This document shows, in pieces, positions 14,432 through 25,755 of a stretch of DNA of 47,163 nt (position 1 is the first letter of the stretch; the number at the start of each line of letters is the position of its first letter). A program made the position numbers and the translations under genes. This DNA is from Hyphomicrobiales bacterium (GTDB lineage Bacteria > Pseudomonadota > Alphaproteobacteria > Rhizobiales > Beijerinckiaceae): assembly GCA_026400565.1 (NCBI GenBank), contig JAPLOV010000086.1, forward strand, positions 1-47,163, written 5' to 3'. Under the pieces are notes generated by a model, which did not search any database, had not been told where the DNA came from, and saw only the letters and a program-made list of their open reading frames with translations.

Positions 14432-15304
14432 TTACCGCGCGGGCTTTTCGTGTGGTGCATCGCCCCGGGTCTTCCAAAGCGAGTAGATGATCCCGGCGGC
14501 GATCAGCAGCACCGTGATGCCGAGCGAGTATTCCGGCGGAAACTTGCCGACCAGATTGTTCCAGAAGATCTTCAGGCCGATGAAGACCAGAACGATGGCC
14601 AGCGAGTATTTGAGATAGTGGAAGCGGTGGACCATGGCCGCCAGCGCGAAATACAGGGCGCGCAGACCGAGGATCGCCATGATGTTCGCCGTGTAGACAA
14701 TGAACGTGTCGGTGGTGATGGCGAAGATCGCCGGCACCGAATCCACCGCGAAGACCAGATCGGCGATGTTGATGACGACGAGCGCCGGATCGCCCTCCGG
14801 CACGAACAGCATCTTGATGCCGGTCGCGATCAGAAAGGCGCCGAAGAAGTAGAGGATCCAGCTGTAGTTCTGCACCAGAGCAGCCCCAACCGCGATCATG
14901 ATACCGCGCAGCACGATGACGGCCAGGATGCCCCAGACCAGTGCGCGATACTGATATTTGCGCGGGATGGCGAAGAAGCCGAAAATCAGTGAAATCACGA
15001 AGACATTGTCGATCGACAGCGCTTTTTCGATGAAGTAGCCGGTGAAGAAGGTGATGCCGGCATGCGTCTGGTCCGATGTGGTTATCACACCCGCTTCGTA
15101 GGCCCACCAGATGCCCGCGCCATAGATGATCGCAAAGCCAAAATAGAAAAGCGACAGCCACAGGCTTTCCGTGATGCCCATCTCCTTGTCTTCCTTGTGC
15201 CAGACTCCCAGGTCGAACACGAGCAGGGCGATGACGATGGACAGAAAACCCGCCCACATCCACAATGGTTTGCCGAGCCATTCGGCGATAAGCATGTCAG
15301 GCAT
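14432..15304 (-). CDS. terC: TerC family integral membrane protein
   Basis: A 290-residue membrane protein with about nine hydrophobic segments. It has the family's acidic signature in 'FIEKALSIDNVFVISLIFGF' and 'LVFAVDSVPAIFAITTDTF'. TerC/Alx proteins are associated with tellurite resistance, metal (manganese) export and metallation of secreted proteins. A start at ATG 15295 is an alternative. The upstream leader (15305-15430) was inspected for a yybP-ykoY manganese riboswitch core and none was convincing. It is followed by a bidirectional terminator. Confidence 0.94.
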   Translation of the reverse strand: MPDMLIAEWLGKPLWMWAGFLSIVIALLVFDLGVWHKEDKEMGITESLWLSLFYFGFAIIYGAGIWWAYEAGVITTSDQTHAGITFFTGYFIEKALSIDNVFVISLIFGFFAIPRKYQYRALVWGILAVIVLRGIMIAVGAALVQNYSWILYFFGAFLIATGIKMLFVPEGDPALVVINIADLVFAVDSVPAIFAITTDTFIVYTANIMAILGLRALYFALAAMVHRFHYLKYSLAIVLVFIGLKIFWNNLVGKFPPEYSLGITVLLIAAGIIYSLWKTRGDAPHEKPAR

Positions 15305-15859
15305 TTGCCGGATCCCGTGAGTTGAGTGAACGTCCGGTCCGGCCTGTCACCTGGACTTGCCGCATGGACGCATCAATGAAGCTACGTTGGCTCCGACATC
15401 ACGGGGCGTTCGGATGATATCAACGAACGCCTAGCCGCCAGAGGGGCCCGGTCACCAACTGTACTGATCTGGGGCGCTTCGCCGCAATGTCAAGGTTTCG
15501 CCACGATGTTGGGAATCGCATCGCCTGATTGTGGCGATACCGGCGAATGGAAACGCCAAGTGTGATGAACACAAGTATGATGAAGATCTGTGCAATCGCA
15601 CTAAAAATGTGCATCTGATGCCTGCTGCATCGATGGAGCCCGGCGCTGCAATGCCGGTCCCGTGGAGCTGACGCGCATCTGGAGCGATGCCGGGCGGCAC
15701 GGACCTTGCTACACTTGACCTGAGCCAGACTTGTGGTGTGATGTCCCGCACGCGAGAGCCAACCGATCCCGTGCGGCCTTTCCTGTCCGGTTAACAGACC
15801 TTTTCAGAAGCCAACCATCCTGATCATCCGGTCAGGCCTTGATGTGGAGTTGCCTGTCG
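15305..15859. other. Gene-poor stretch upstream of terC and the ABC transporter
   Basis: About 550 bases without a secure gene. A possible 64-residue minus-strand ORF (15420-15614) begins 'MHIFSAIAQIFIILVFITLG' and would have one membrane segment, but its C-terminal part is not protein-like and no good ribosome site precedes it. The region must contain the divergent promoters of terC and of the binding-protein gene. I see no strong hairpin, tRNA or repeat. Confidence 0.45.
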
Positions 15860-16921
15860 ATGACCTCCCTTGTGTCCCTTGCCCGCGCCAAGGCGGCGCG
15901 TTTCATCCGCCGGGCCGTGCTTGCCGGTGCCGGCGCAGCTGCGCTGCTCCTTGCTGCCGTGCCGCAGGCGAGCGCCCAGACCGCGATCCGGTTCACGCTG
16001 GACTGGCGGTTCGAAGGGCCGTCGGCACTGTTCCTGATGGCCATCGAGAAGGGCTACTTCAAGGCCGAGGGTCTCGATGTCACCATCGACACGGGCAACG
16101 GCTCGCGTGAGGCGATCCCGCGCGTAGCCTCCGGAACCTATGACATGGGCTTCGGCGACGTGAATTCGCTGATCCGCTTCCGCGACGAGAACCCCACCGT
16201 CGATCTGAAGTCCGTGATGATGATCTATGACAAGCCACCCTTCGCGATCGTCGGGCGCAAGTCGCGCGGAATCACCGCTGATGTGAAGAGCCTGGAAGGC
16301 AGGAAGTTCGGCGCGCCGGCTGCGGACGCAGCCTACGCCCAGTGGCCGATCTTCAGGGCCGTGAACAAGCTCAACGACGCCGCCATGAAGTTCGAGAACG
16401 TCGGCTTCCCGGTGCGCGAGCCGATGCTGGCCTCCGGTGAGGTGGACGCGGTGTTCGGCTTTGCCAATTCGTCCTACATCAATGTGAAGTCGCGCGGCGT
16501 GCCGGTCGATGACATCGTCACCATGCTGATGGCCGACTATGGCGTCGAGCTTTACGGCAACGTGATCATGGTCTCGCCGAAGTTCCTGGCCGAGAAGCCG
16601 GAGGCCGTGCGCGGGTTCCTGCGGGCCCTGACCAAGGGTGTGCGCGACACCGTCAAGGATCCGGCGGCAGGCGCTGCGCTGGTGATCAAGCGCAACGATG
16701 TTGCCCGCCTCGAGGTCGAGACCGAGCGACTGAAGATGACGGTAGACCAGAACGTGATCACGCCCTGGGTCAAGGCCAACGGGTTCGGCGGCATCGACAA
16801 GGGCCGCTGGAGCCGTGCCCTCGACCAGATCGGCCTGACCTTCACCTTCAAGGACAAGGCCAGGGCCGGCGATGCCTTTACCGATGCCTTCCTGCCCGGC
16901 GCAGCCGACCGCGCCATGTGA
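15860..16921 (+). CDS. ABC transporter substrate-binding protein (NMT1/TauT-NitT type)
   Basis: A 353-residue periplasmic binding protein. An N-terminal signal peptide 'FIRRAVLAGAGAAALLLAAV' ends in 'PQASAQ' (cleavage near residue 40). The mature part begins 'FTLDWRFEGPSALFLMAIEK' and contains 'GNGSREAIPRVASGTYDMGF', typical of the NMT1/SsuA-like family that binds sulfonates, nitrate, pyrimidines or similar. The start at ATG 15860 has GGAG about 9 bases upstream; in-frame ATG at 15842 is an alternative. ATPase and permease genes follow after a 190-base gap with a hairpin. The ligand cannot be told from sequence. Confidence 0.9.
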   Translation: MTSLVSLARAKAARFIRRAVLAGAGAAALLLAAVPQASAQTAIRFTLDWRFEGPSALFLMAIEKGYFKAEGLDVTIDTGNGSREAIPRVASGTYDMGFGDVNSLIRFRDENPTVDLKSVMMIYDKPPFAIVGRKSRGITADVKSLEGRKFGAPAADAAYAQWPIFRAVNKLNDAAMKFENVGFPVREPMLASGEVDAVFGFANSSYINVKSRGVPVDDIVTMLMADYGVELYGNVIMVSPKFLAEKPEAVRGFLRALTKGVRDTVKDPAAGAALVIKRNDVARLEVETERLKMTVDQNVITPWVKANGFGGIDKGRWSRALDQIGLTFTFKDKARAGDAFTDAFLPGAADRAM

Positions 16922-16959
16922 CCTGCCCCGTTATGAAGCGGGCTATCTGATCTTGATCT

Positions 16960-16997
16960 GGTGCCGGCCCGGTCTTGCGGGCCGGTGCCAGCCTTTT
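16960..16997 (+). terminator. Hairpin between binding-protein and ATPase genes
   Basis: A 12-bp stem (8 perfect bases CCGGCCCG / CGGGCCGG plus four flanking pairs with two wobbles) with loop GTCTTG, followed by CCTTTTGC. It lies 40 bases after the binding-protein stop. It is likely a partial terminator or 3' stabiliser that lets the binding protein be made in excess over the ATPase and permease. Confidence 0.55.
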
Positions 16998-17111
16998 GCT
17001 CCTTGTCAAGCATGGGTTGCCTTTCTGCCAGACAAAGCCCGTCTCCTCGCCCGCTCCTGCGGATCGGGGAAAGCCGATGGGTGATTGCGCCCTCAACCTG
17101 GACGGTGACCC

Positions 17112-17900
17112 ATGAGCTACTTCGTTGACGTGCAGAACGTCACCCATGTGTATGGCGGTGGTGACGGGACGCCGGCAGTCGAAGACCTGACAGTGCGCGT
17201 CCGCGAAGGCGAGTTTGCGGCGCTTGTCGGCCCGTCCGGATGCGGCAAGTCGACGATGATGAAACTGGCGACGGGCCTGCAATTCCCGAAGAGCGGAACG
17301 GTGATCGTGGATGGCGCCGAGGTGGCTGCCCCGTTGAAGATCACCGGCATGGCTTTCCAGAATCCCGTGATGCTGCCGTGGCGCACCGTGCTCGACAACC
17401 TGCGGTTGCCGCTGGAAATCGTCGAGCCCCATCGTTCGCGCTTCCGCGCCCACAAGCATGAATATGTGGCGCGTGCCGATAACCTGTTGCGCTCGGTCGG
17501 CCTTGCCGGCATGGGCGAGAAGTTCCCGTGGCAATTGTCGGGCGGCATGCAGCAGCGTGCGTCCTTGTGCCGGTCGCTGATCCATGAGCCGAAGCTCCTG
17601 ATGCTTGACGAGCCGTTCGGAGCGCTCGACACGTTCACGCGCGAGGAATTGTGGTGTGTGGTGCGTGACCTGCATGCGGAGCGCGGCTTCACGGTGATCC
17701 TGGTGACCCACGACCTGCGCGAGGCGGCGTTCCTGTCCGATCGCATCTACTGCATGAGTTCCCGCCCCGGGCGGATCATCGCCGAGCGCGAGGTCACCTT
17801 GCCGCGCCCGCGCGATCTCGACGTGACCTACACGCACGAATTCGCCGATATCGTCCAGGACCTGCGCAACCAGATCCGCAATGCGAGAGTGGCCGTCTGA
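17112..17900 (+). CDS. ABC transporter ATP-binding protein
   Basis: A 262-residue nucleotide-binding subunit. Walker A 'GPSGCGKST' (near 40-48), Q-loop 'MAFQNPVMLPWRTV', signature 'QLSGGMQQR', Walker B 'LLMLDEPFGALD' and H-loop 'VTHDLREA' are all present. The 'PWRTVLDN' form of the Q-loop region is typical of SsuB/TauB ATPases. Its stop overlaps the permease start by one base (TGATG), so the two are coupled. Together with the upstream binding protein it forms a TauT/NitT-type importer. Confidence 0.95.
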   Translation: MSYFVDVQNVTHVYGGGDGTPAVEDLTVRVREGEFAALVGPSGCGKSTMMKLATGLQFPKSGTVIVDGAEVAAPLKITGMAFQNPVMLPWRTVLDNLRLPLEIVEPHRSRFRAHKHEYVARADNLLRSVGLAGMGEKFPWQLSGGMQQRASLCRSLIHEPKLLMLDEPFGALDTFTREELWCVVRDLHAERGFTVILVTHDLREAAFLSDRIYCMSSRPGRIIAEREVTLPRPRDLDVTYTHEFADIVQDLRNQIRNARVAV

Positions 17901-18670
17901 TGGACCGCAAGACTTCCCTGAAGCTGGCGCCTTACCTGTTCACGATCGGATTTTTCATCCTCTGGGAGGTCGCGTGCCGGGTGCTGAAGGTCTCGACCTT
18001 CGTGCTGCCGCCACCGTCCGCCGTCTGGAGTGCGATGGTCCAATATCAGAGGCCACTTCTGATCAATGCCTTCCACACCCTGTGGATGACGACGGCCGGC
18101 TTCGGCCTTTCCGTGGTGTTCGGCATCGCGCTCGGGCTGATTGTCGGCTCATCACGGTTTCTCTATGCCGGCCTCAACCCGCTTCTGGTTGGCTTCAACT
18201 CGATTCCGAAGGTTGCCGTGGTGCCGATCCTGGTGATCTGGTTCGGAGTTGGCTGGCTGCCGCCGGTGCTGACCGCTTTCGTGATCTCGTTCTTTCCGAT
18301 CGTCGTCAACATGGCGACCGGGCTTGCCACGATCGAACCCGAAACCGAGGACGTGATGAAGGCTCTTGGCGCCAGCAGGCTCGACATCATGACCAAGGTC
18401 GGGATCCCGCGCTCGATGCCTTATCTGTTCGGCGCGCTGAAGGTCTCGATCACGCTGGCCTATGTCGGTTCGGTGATCGGCGAGCAGAATGCGTCGAACC
18501 TCGGCATCGGCAACCTGATCACGCGTGCCTCGGCCGATTTCAATGTGCCGCTGATCTTCGCGGCACTGATCGTCCTCGCCATTCTCGGTGTCTTCCTCGT
18601 CGTCATCGTCGACATGATCGAGGCGAGGACCACGAAGTGGGCGCGGCGCTCCCAGATGTCGAACGCCTGA
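17900..18670 (+). CDS. ABC transporter permease (SsuC/TauC-like)
   Basis: A 256-residue inner-membrane permease with about six membrane segments. The EAA-type cytoplasmic loop reads 'EDVMKALGASRLDIMTKVGI' followed by 'PRSMPYLFGALKVSI', the contact for the ATPase. It is of the BPD-type family that serves sulfonate, nitrate and pyrimidine importers. The start overlaps the ATPase stop. It is the last gene of the operon; the next gene is convergent. Confidence 0.93.
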   Translation: MDRKTSLKLAPYLFTIGFFILWEVACRVLKVSTFVLPPPSAVWSAMVQYQRPLLINAFHTLWMTTAGFGLSVVFGIALGLIVGSSRFLYAGLNPLLVGFNSIPKVAVVPILVIWFGVGWLPPVLTAFVISFFPIVVNMATGLATIEPETEDVMKALGASRLDIMTKVGIPRSMPYLFGALKVSITLAYVGSVIGEQNASNLGIGNLITRASADFNVPLIFAALIVLAILGVFLVVIVDMIEARTTKWARRSQMSNA

Positions 18671-18702
18671 GCCCTGTCGCAGCTGGGGGGCATCGATAGC
18701 CG

Positions 18703-19083
18703 TCACACTGCCCAGGCAGGGCTGGTGAGAATGGCGATCTGGGTCAGCCAGCCGATGATCCACAGCACCGAGCGGAGCGTGGCCGTATCGGCAACATAAG
18801 CGGCGGCATAGCCGATGCGGGCAGCCACGAACAGCACGGCAAGGGTATCGATCGTGCCTTGCGGCGCCTTCATCAGCATCGCTGCGAGCACGGCAGCGGC
18901 AAAGAAGGGAAAGGCTTCATAGCTGTTCTGGTGCGCGGCATAGGCGCGGCGGCGGTGCCCGACAAGGGTGTTGGCCCAATCCCGGGGATTGCGGTTGTCG
19001 AGGCCTGGACCCCATTTCGCCACACCGGCCATCACGACGGGCATGATCCCGGCCAAAAGAACGCACCACAGGGCAATCGGCAT
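18703..19083 (-). CDS. MAPEG family membrane protein
   Basis: A 126-residue protein with four hydrophobic helices and the MAPEG signature region 'RRAYAAHQNSYEAFPFFAAA'. MAPEG proteins are membrane enzymes of eicosanoid and glutathione metabolism in eukaryotes; bacterial members have largely unknown substrates. GAAGGAG stands about 7 bases before the ATG at 19083, which decides the start over the longer frame. It stands alone between convergent and same-strand neighbours. Confidence 0.88.
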   Translation of the reverse strand: MPIALWCVLLAGIMPVVMAGVAKWGPGLDNRNPRDWANTLVGHRRRAYAAHQNSYEAFPFFAAAVLAAMLMKAPQGTIDTLAVLFVAARIGYAAAYVADTATLRSVLWIIGWLTQIAILTSPAWAV

Positions 19084-19213
19084 CGTTCGGCTCCTTCGGC
19101 CCCGTGATGACAATACGCGGCCTGGCCAGGAATGGATCGAAAGCACCCTCCAGCAGGTTTCCGGTGCCCCGCTCTAGAGCGGAATCCGATGTGATTGCAT
19201 CAGGTCGTCCGCC

Positions 19214-19885
19214 CTAGCCCATTGTCTTGGCGTCATCTTTATCCACCAACCGGAGCCTGCCTGACGGGATGAGGCTCGAGCGCCGTGCATACCGGGTCTG
19301 GGCATCGAGGATCGCACCAAAGGCGCTGGCCGTGTTGGCGAGAGCCTCCGCCATTAGACTTGACGGTGTCGAGATATCGAGCCGGGCCAGTCCATGGGTC
19401 TCGCCATACAGACGCTGCAGCATCACGCCATGGCGTCTTGCCAGCGCCTTCATGGCGAGATTGTCGGGATGGCACATCACATCCAGCACCGACATGCCGC
19501 GGTTCCGCGCGGACAGGAGCACAGCCGCAAACAGGCGGCTGCCGATGCCTTGCCGGCGCCAGCCCTTCTCGACGCTGAAGGCCGCTTCGCCGTGCTGCCG
19601 GGGAAAGTCGAGAAGCCCCTGCAACTCACCAGTGGCCCGCACCACGCCATCGACGCAGCACGCATGGACCAGCCCGCCGACACAGAAGCTGCGGCCGGCG
19701 TAGGCGCGCAATGCCGCGTCGGTCATGGTCATGCCAAAGCGCCAGCGCCGTGCCTCCGGCTCCAGACGCAGCAGGTGTGCGACGTAGGCTTCGCGCTCAT
19801 GGGGCCAGAGCTTGCGCACGGTCACGCGCCCTGCAGCCGGCGCGGCCTCAGCGGCATATTCGATCATGGCGTCAGGATCAGTCAT
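19214..19885 (-). CDS. GNAT family N-acetyltransferase
   Basis: A 223-residue protein with a GNAT fold. The acetyl-CoA pyrophosphate-binding motif appears as 'KGWRRQGIGSRLFAAVL', followed by 'LDVMCHPDNLAMKALARRHG', the typical beta5-alpha4 region. The substrate is unknown. The C-terminal 50 residues are an extension rich in Ala/Ser. The start has AAGGAG about 10 bases upstream. The upstream intergenic space contains two sets of short tandem repeats (19995-20144). Confidence 0.88.
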   Translation of the reverse strand: MTDPDAMIEYAAEAAPAAGRVTVRKLWPHEREAYVAHLLRLEPEARRWRFGMTMTDAALRAYAGRSFCVGGLVHACCVDGVVRATGELQGLLDFPRQHGEAAFSVEKGWRRQGIGSRLFAAVLLSARNRGMSVLDVMCHPDNLAMKALARRHGVMLQRLYGETHGLARLDISTPSSLMAEALANTASAFGAILDAQTRYARRSSLIPSGRLRLVDKDDAKTMG

Positions 19886-19994
19886 GTCGTGTCGTCTCCT
19901 TCGCGGATTGCGATGCCTCGATGAGGTCAACGCCCAAGATGAAAAAACGACTCCCTAGACATCTGCATTATGCCGCATCGCAACATAAACGGCA

Positions 19995-20026
19995 ATGGTA
20001 ACACATGCCCATGGTAACACTTGCCC
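19995..20026. repeat. 16-bp tandem repeat, two copies
   Basis: ATGGTAACACATGCCC (19995-20010) and ATGGTAACACTTGCCC (20011-20026) differ at one base. They lie in the divergent promoter region and could be paired binding sites or slippage products. Confidence 0.85.
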
Positions 20027-20093
20027 ACGCCCTGTCGCCGCCGCCTGCCCGCTGCCGGGAGCGGTTTCCTGAGATGCCCATGCCGTCTCGCGC

Positions 20094-20144
20094 GGTCCTT
20101 TCTGTCACCCGGTCCTTTCTGTAACCCGGTCCTTTCTGTAACCC
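20094..20144. repeat. 17-bp tandem repeat, three copies
   Basis: GGTCCTTTCTGTCACCC (20094-20110) is followed by two identical copies of GGTCCTTTCTGTAACCC (20111-20127 and 20128-20144). The repeats end about 70 bases before the AhpD-like start codon. GGT and ACC at the ends of the unit are complementary, so each unit is weakly symmetric. Confidence 0.9.
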
Positions 20145-20216
20145 TTGCGCGCCAGGGCCGGTTCGCGGAATGTCGTCCATGAGGCCGGGCAAGAACGGGA
20201 CACGGGGAGACATGGC

Positions 20217-20654
20217 ATGTCGATGGTGAGATTGCTGGACGACGATGAACTGTCACCCGCCGCCGCTTCTGTGTTCGCGGACATCCGCGCCACACGCAAC
20301 ACGGCCTTTGTCGGCAATTTTTGGCGCGGGCTTGCCCATGACCCGGCCCTGCTCCGGCGGACCTGGGAGAGCGTCAAGGACGTGATGACGCCGGGTGCTC
20401 TCGATGCTCTGACCAAGGAAATGATCTATGTCGCCGTGTCGATGGCGAACAGTTGCGAGTATTGCATCCGTTCCCACACCGCGGCTGCCCGTGCCAGGGG
20501 CATGAGCGAGGCGCAACTGATGGAACTTGTTGCGGTGGTCGGCATGGCCAGCGAAACCAACAGGCTGGCGACAGGCCTTGTGATCCCGGTCGACGAGGCT
20601 TTCCGCGATCCGCCGCCGAAAGCCGCCGAAAGCCGCGAGCGGAGGCCGGCATGA
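20217..20654 (+). CDS. AhpD-like carboxymuconolactone decarboxylase family protein
   Basis: A 145-residue helical protein with the redox motif of AhpD in 'NSCEYCIRSHT' (C80, C83, H87). Members with this Cys-X2-Cys-X3-His motif act as alkylhydroperoxidase-like or related peroxide-reducing enzymes. GGGGAGA precedes the ATG by about 5 bases. It overlaps the next gene by 4 bases (ATGA), so both are co-translated. The specific substrate is unknown. Confidence 0.9.
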   Translation: MSMVRLLDDDELSPAAASVFADIRATRNTAFVGNFWRGLAHDPALLRRTWESVKDVMTPGALDALTKEMIYVAVSMANSCEYCIRSHTAAARARGMSEAQLMELVAVVGMASETNRLATGLVIPVDEAFRDPPPKAAESRERRPA

Positions 20655-21087
20655 GCGCGGATCGGCTGCCGCCATGCAAACAGGTCGTGCATTTGTTCTA
20701 CAAGGGCCCATGGGACCATGCTGACAGGAGCCTTATTCCGGAGATCTTCCATCCTGATCTCACGTTCCGGGGTTCGCTCGGGCCAGTTCTGGTCGGCCAT
20801 GAGGCCTTTGCCGGCCATGTCGACATGGTGACGACCGCCCTTGGCTCCTGCACCTGCGACATTCTCGAACTGGAGGAGGAGGGCGAGACCGTCTCGGGCA
20901 AGCTCAGGTTCCATGGCATTCATCGCGCGCCGCTGTTCGGGCATGCCCGTCCGGCCGGCATGGCTGGTGGTTTGGTGCACCGATCTTCCATTTCGAGGGC
21001 ATGAAGGTGCGCGAGCTATGGGTTCTGGGCGATATCCATGGATTGTTGGCACAGCTTCGCGGCGATTCCCCAACCCAGCCGGTCTGA
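20651..21087 (+). pseudogene. SnoaL-like / ester cyclase family protein, frameshifted
   Basis: The first frame encodes about 100 residues of a SnoaL-like cone-fold protein ('HPDLTFRGSLGPVLVGHEAF', 'GKLRFHGIHRAPLFGHA') and then goes off into an unrelated tail ending at 21004. A second frame continues with 'GRHGWWFGAPIFHFEG' and 'VRELWVLGDIHGLLAQL', the normal C-terminus, to a stop at 21085-21087. One extra base near 20948, in the run GCCCGT, would restore a 145-residue protein. Either a base was lost from a C run by mutation or the sequence has a single-base error. SnoaL-like proteins act on small hydrophobic substrates; the function here is unknown. Confidence 0.8.
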
Positions 21088-21166
21088 CCAGCAGATGCGT
21101 TGTCGTGGCCGGCAACACGCGCTATCAGGCGTCTGACCTCCGAAACTGCCGCTGCAAGGCCTGTTC

Positions 21167-22317
21167 GTGCCGAATTCTGCCGCCATTTCCCTGATCGACC
21201 ACTACGACGCGCTGGTCGCCACCGGTGCCATCGAACGCGATCCGGCGCAGGCGCTTCTTGTGCAGCAACTGGAAGACCTGGCGCTGCGACTTGGCGAGCG
21301 CGCGCTGGCCAGCAAGGGCCGGGCGCTGGGCTGGCTGTTTGCCAGGGGGCGGCCTGAGCCTGTTCCAATCAAGGGATTGTACATCTGGGGCTCGGTTGGT
21401 CGCGGCAAGACCATGCTGATGGACATGTTCTTTCGGCGCGTGAAGAACGTGACGAAACGGCGGGCGCACTTTCACACCTTCATGGCCGACGTGCATGCGC
21501 GCATCCATGCCTTCCGGCAACAGGTGAAGGCCGGCCAGATCAGGGATGGCGATCCGATCGCGCCAACCGCACGGGCCATCGCTGCGGAAGCGACCCTGCT
21601 GTGCTTCGACGAGTTCGCCGTCACGGACATCGCCGACGCGATGATCCTGGGCCGGCTGTTCAATGCCCTGTTCGCAGAAGGTGTGACGCTGGTGGCCACG
21701 TCGAACGTGGAGCCCTCTCGGCTGTATGAAGGCGGGCTCAACCGCACGCTGTTCATGCCGTTCATCGCCGAGCTTGGCCGTCAGGTTGTCGTGGCTCAGC
21801 TGGATGCCCGCACGGACTTCAGGCTGGAAAAGCTTGCTGGCGCTCTCGTCTATCACCAACCGCTCGGGCACGAGGCCACGGCTGCGCTCGATCAGGCCTT
21901 CGTGCGGCTGACCGGGCAGGCCGATGCGCCGCCGACCACGTTGACCGTGCTCGGCCACAGCCTCGATCTGCCGCATGCTGCCTTCGGCGTGGCACGGGCT
22001 TCCTTTTCGGATCTGTGCGGGCGCAGCTATGGCGCGCAGGATTTTCTTGCGCTGGCCCGCCAGTTCCATACGCTGGTTCTGGACAACGTGCCGTTGATGC
22101 AGGCGGAGAACCGCAACGAGGCCAAGCGCTGCTGATCGTGTCGGCGGCGGCGGAACCGCATCAGCTGTATCACGCCGACCACGGGCGCGAGGCCTTCGAG
22201 TTCGACCGGACGGCGTCGCGCCTGATCGAGATGCGCGGCGAGGACTACCTGACGCTGCCGCATGGACGCGGCGCGACCACGGCAAGCAGCAGTTCGACCG
22301 GGCTGGTGGAGACCTGA
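21167..22317 (+). pseudogene. zapE: Cell division ATPase ZapE (AFG1-like), broken by a ~40-nt deletion
   Basis: A ZapE/AFG1-type P-loop ATPase, the inner-membrane-associated FtsZ-ring regulator that usually precedes mdh in Rhizobiales. Walker A is 'GSVGRGKT' (75-82) and Walker B 'LLCFDEF'. The frame closes with TGA just after 'ENRNEAKR' at 22133, and a second frame resumes with 'LIVSAAAEPHQLYHADHGRE', 'AFEFDRTASRLIEMRGEDYL' to a stop at 22317. The missing part corresponds to the conserved segment between these motifs (about 14 residues); adding 40 nt would give about 396 residues, the normal size. The start at GTG 21167 is tentative. Its end overlaps the tetR start. Confidence 0.88.
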
Positions 22318-22928
22318 TGGCATTGATGCCGCAGACCAAGGAGCCGACCGACATGCGCCTTCTGGCGCTGGCGTCCGAGCACCTGAAGCTCATGGGTGCG
22401 CGGCGGCTGACCGTGGTGGCGATCGCGGAAGCGGCGGGCATGACACACGCCAATGTCTACCGCTATTTCCCGTCCAAGCAGGCCCTGATCGATGCGGTGG
22501 TCGATGCCTGGATCAAGTCCGTCGAGACGCGCCTGACCGACATTGCGGACGGCCCGGATCCTTCCGATGACAAGCTGGAGCGCATGATCCTTGCCCTGGC
22601 AAGGGCGAACCGCGATGGTCTGGGCGAGAATCCTGCGCTCTATGCGGCTTTCCGCGATGCCATGGTGAAGCGCCGGCCGGTGGCGAGACGGCACCGGTTG
22701 CGGGTGCGGACCCTGCTTGACCGTGTCATCGACGAAGGCATCAGCTCCGGCAGTTTCGAGCCACGTGACAAGGATCGGGCGGCCGTTTTCGTGCTCGATG
22801 CGTGTTTCCGTTTCGTGCATCCGGTTGCGGTGGAACTGGAAGGGGATGTTCCGCAGACCCAGTTCGACCAACGTCTGGCCGGCATCGTCAAGGTCATACT
22901 GAGAGCCCTCGCCAGCGGTGCGATCTGA
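22317..22928 (+). CDS. TetR family transcriptional regulator
   Basis: A 203-residue regulator. The N-terminal helix-turn-helix reads 'VVAIAEAAGMTHANVYRYFP' (about 34-53) followed by 'SKQALIDAVVDAW'. The C-terminal ligand domain is helical. The start codon overlaps the zapE frame's stop (TGATG) with GGAGA upstream, so it is coupled to zapE. The target is unknown; an unusual 13-bp inverted repeat lies 10 bases after its stop. Confidence 0.9.
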   Translation: MALMPQTKEPTDMRLLALASEHLKLMGARRLTVVAIAEAAGMTHANVYRYFPSKQALIDAVVDAWIKSVETRLTDIADGPDPSDDKLERMILALARANRDGLGENPALYAAFRDAMVKRRPVARRHRLRVRTLLDRVIDEGISSGSFEPRDKDRAAVFVLDACFRFVHPVAVELEGDVPQTQFDQRLAGIVKVILRALASGAI

Positions 22929-24241
<1,313 letters not shown>

Positions 24242-24349
24242 TTTGCCGCAGTCGGCGATCGGCCGTCGACCGTCGCAAGACGTGTCGGCCGGGACGGTTG
24301 AGCGACTGCCTCCTGCCCACTGACGATTGCCGTTCCAGAGGAACCCGAC

Positions 24350-25543
<1,194 letters not shown>

Positions 25544-25572
25544 ACGGGCTGCCGCTTGCGCTGATCTTTGCG

Positions 25573-25755
25573 TTGATCGTGTTCGTGATGGTGATCGCAA
25601 GGCGACAGTACAAGAGCTACTCCAGCCATCTCGCCGAGGTGACCCGGATCAATGAAAAGAACCGGGTACTGGGGCGCGAGAACCACGAAATCGCACGGCA
25701 TAGCCTGATTGTTCTGAAAGAAATCAAGACCTTACTGGAAGACAGGAAACCCTGA
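25573..25755 (+). CDS. Small single-pass membrane protein between sucC and sucD
   Basis: A 60-residue ORF with a hydrophobic N-terminus ('[16 protein letters not shown]', and if the frame is read further up, '[19 protein letters not shown]') followed by a charged helix ('[19 protein letters not shown]') likely to form a coiled coil. The start is uncertain: TTG 25573, GTG 25579 and ATG 25588 are in frame, and the frame is open back to 25507. Its stop overlaps the sucD start as TGATG, which argues for real, coupled translation. I do not recognise it. It may be a membrane tether or simply a conserved small protein of this lineage. Confidence 0.6.
   Translation: MIVFVMVIARRQYKSYSSHLAEVTRINEKNRVLGRENHEIARHSLIVLKEIKTLLEDRKP

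Larger units (their letters stand above)
19886..20216. other. Divergent intergenic region with two tandem-repeat blocks
   Basis: About 330 bases between the GNAT gene and the AhpD-like gene. There is no convincing ORF. It holds a 2 x 16-bp repeat and a 3 x 17-bp repeat (given separately) and must carry the promoters of both genes. The DNA near 19930-20000 is richer in A+T than its surroundings. Confidence 0.6.

Noticed and set aside
15305-15430. yybP-ykoY manganese riboswitch before terC
   Set aside because: Known terC/alx leaders can carry one, so I looked for the conserved core; I did not find the expected paired motifs.
15420-15614. Possible 64-residue minus-strand membrane peptide upstream of terC
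   Set aside because: One hydrophobic helix, but no ribosome site, no neighbour link and a non-protein-like C-terminal half.
20094-20144. CRISPR-like or attachment repeats
   Set aside because: Three 17-bp units without spacers and no recombinase nearby; a promoter-region tandem repeat is the simpler reading.
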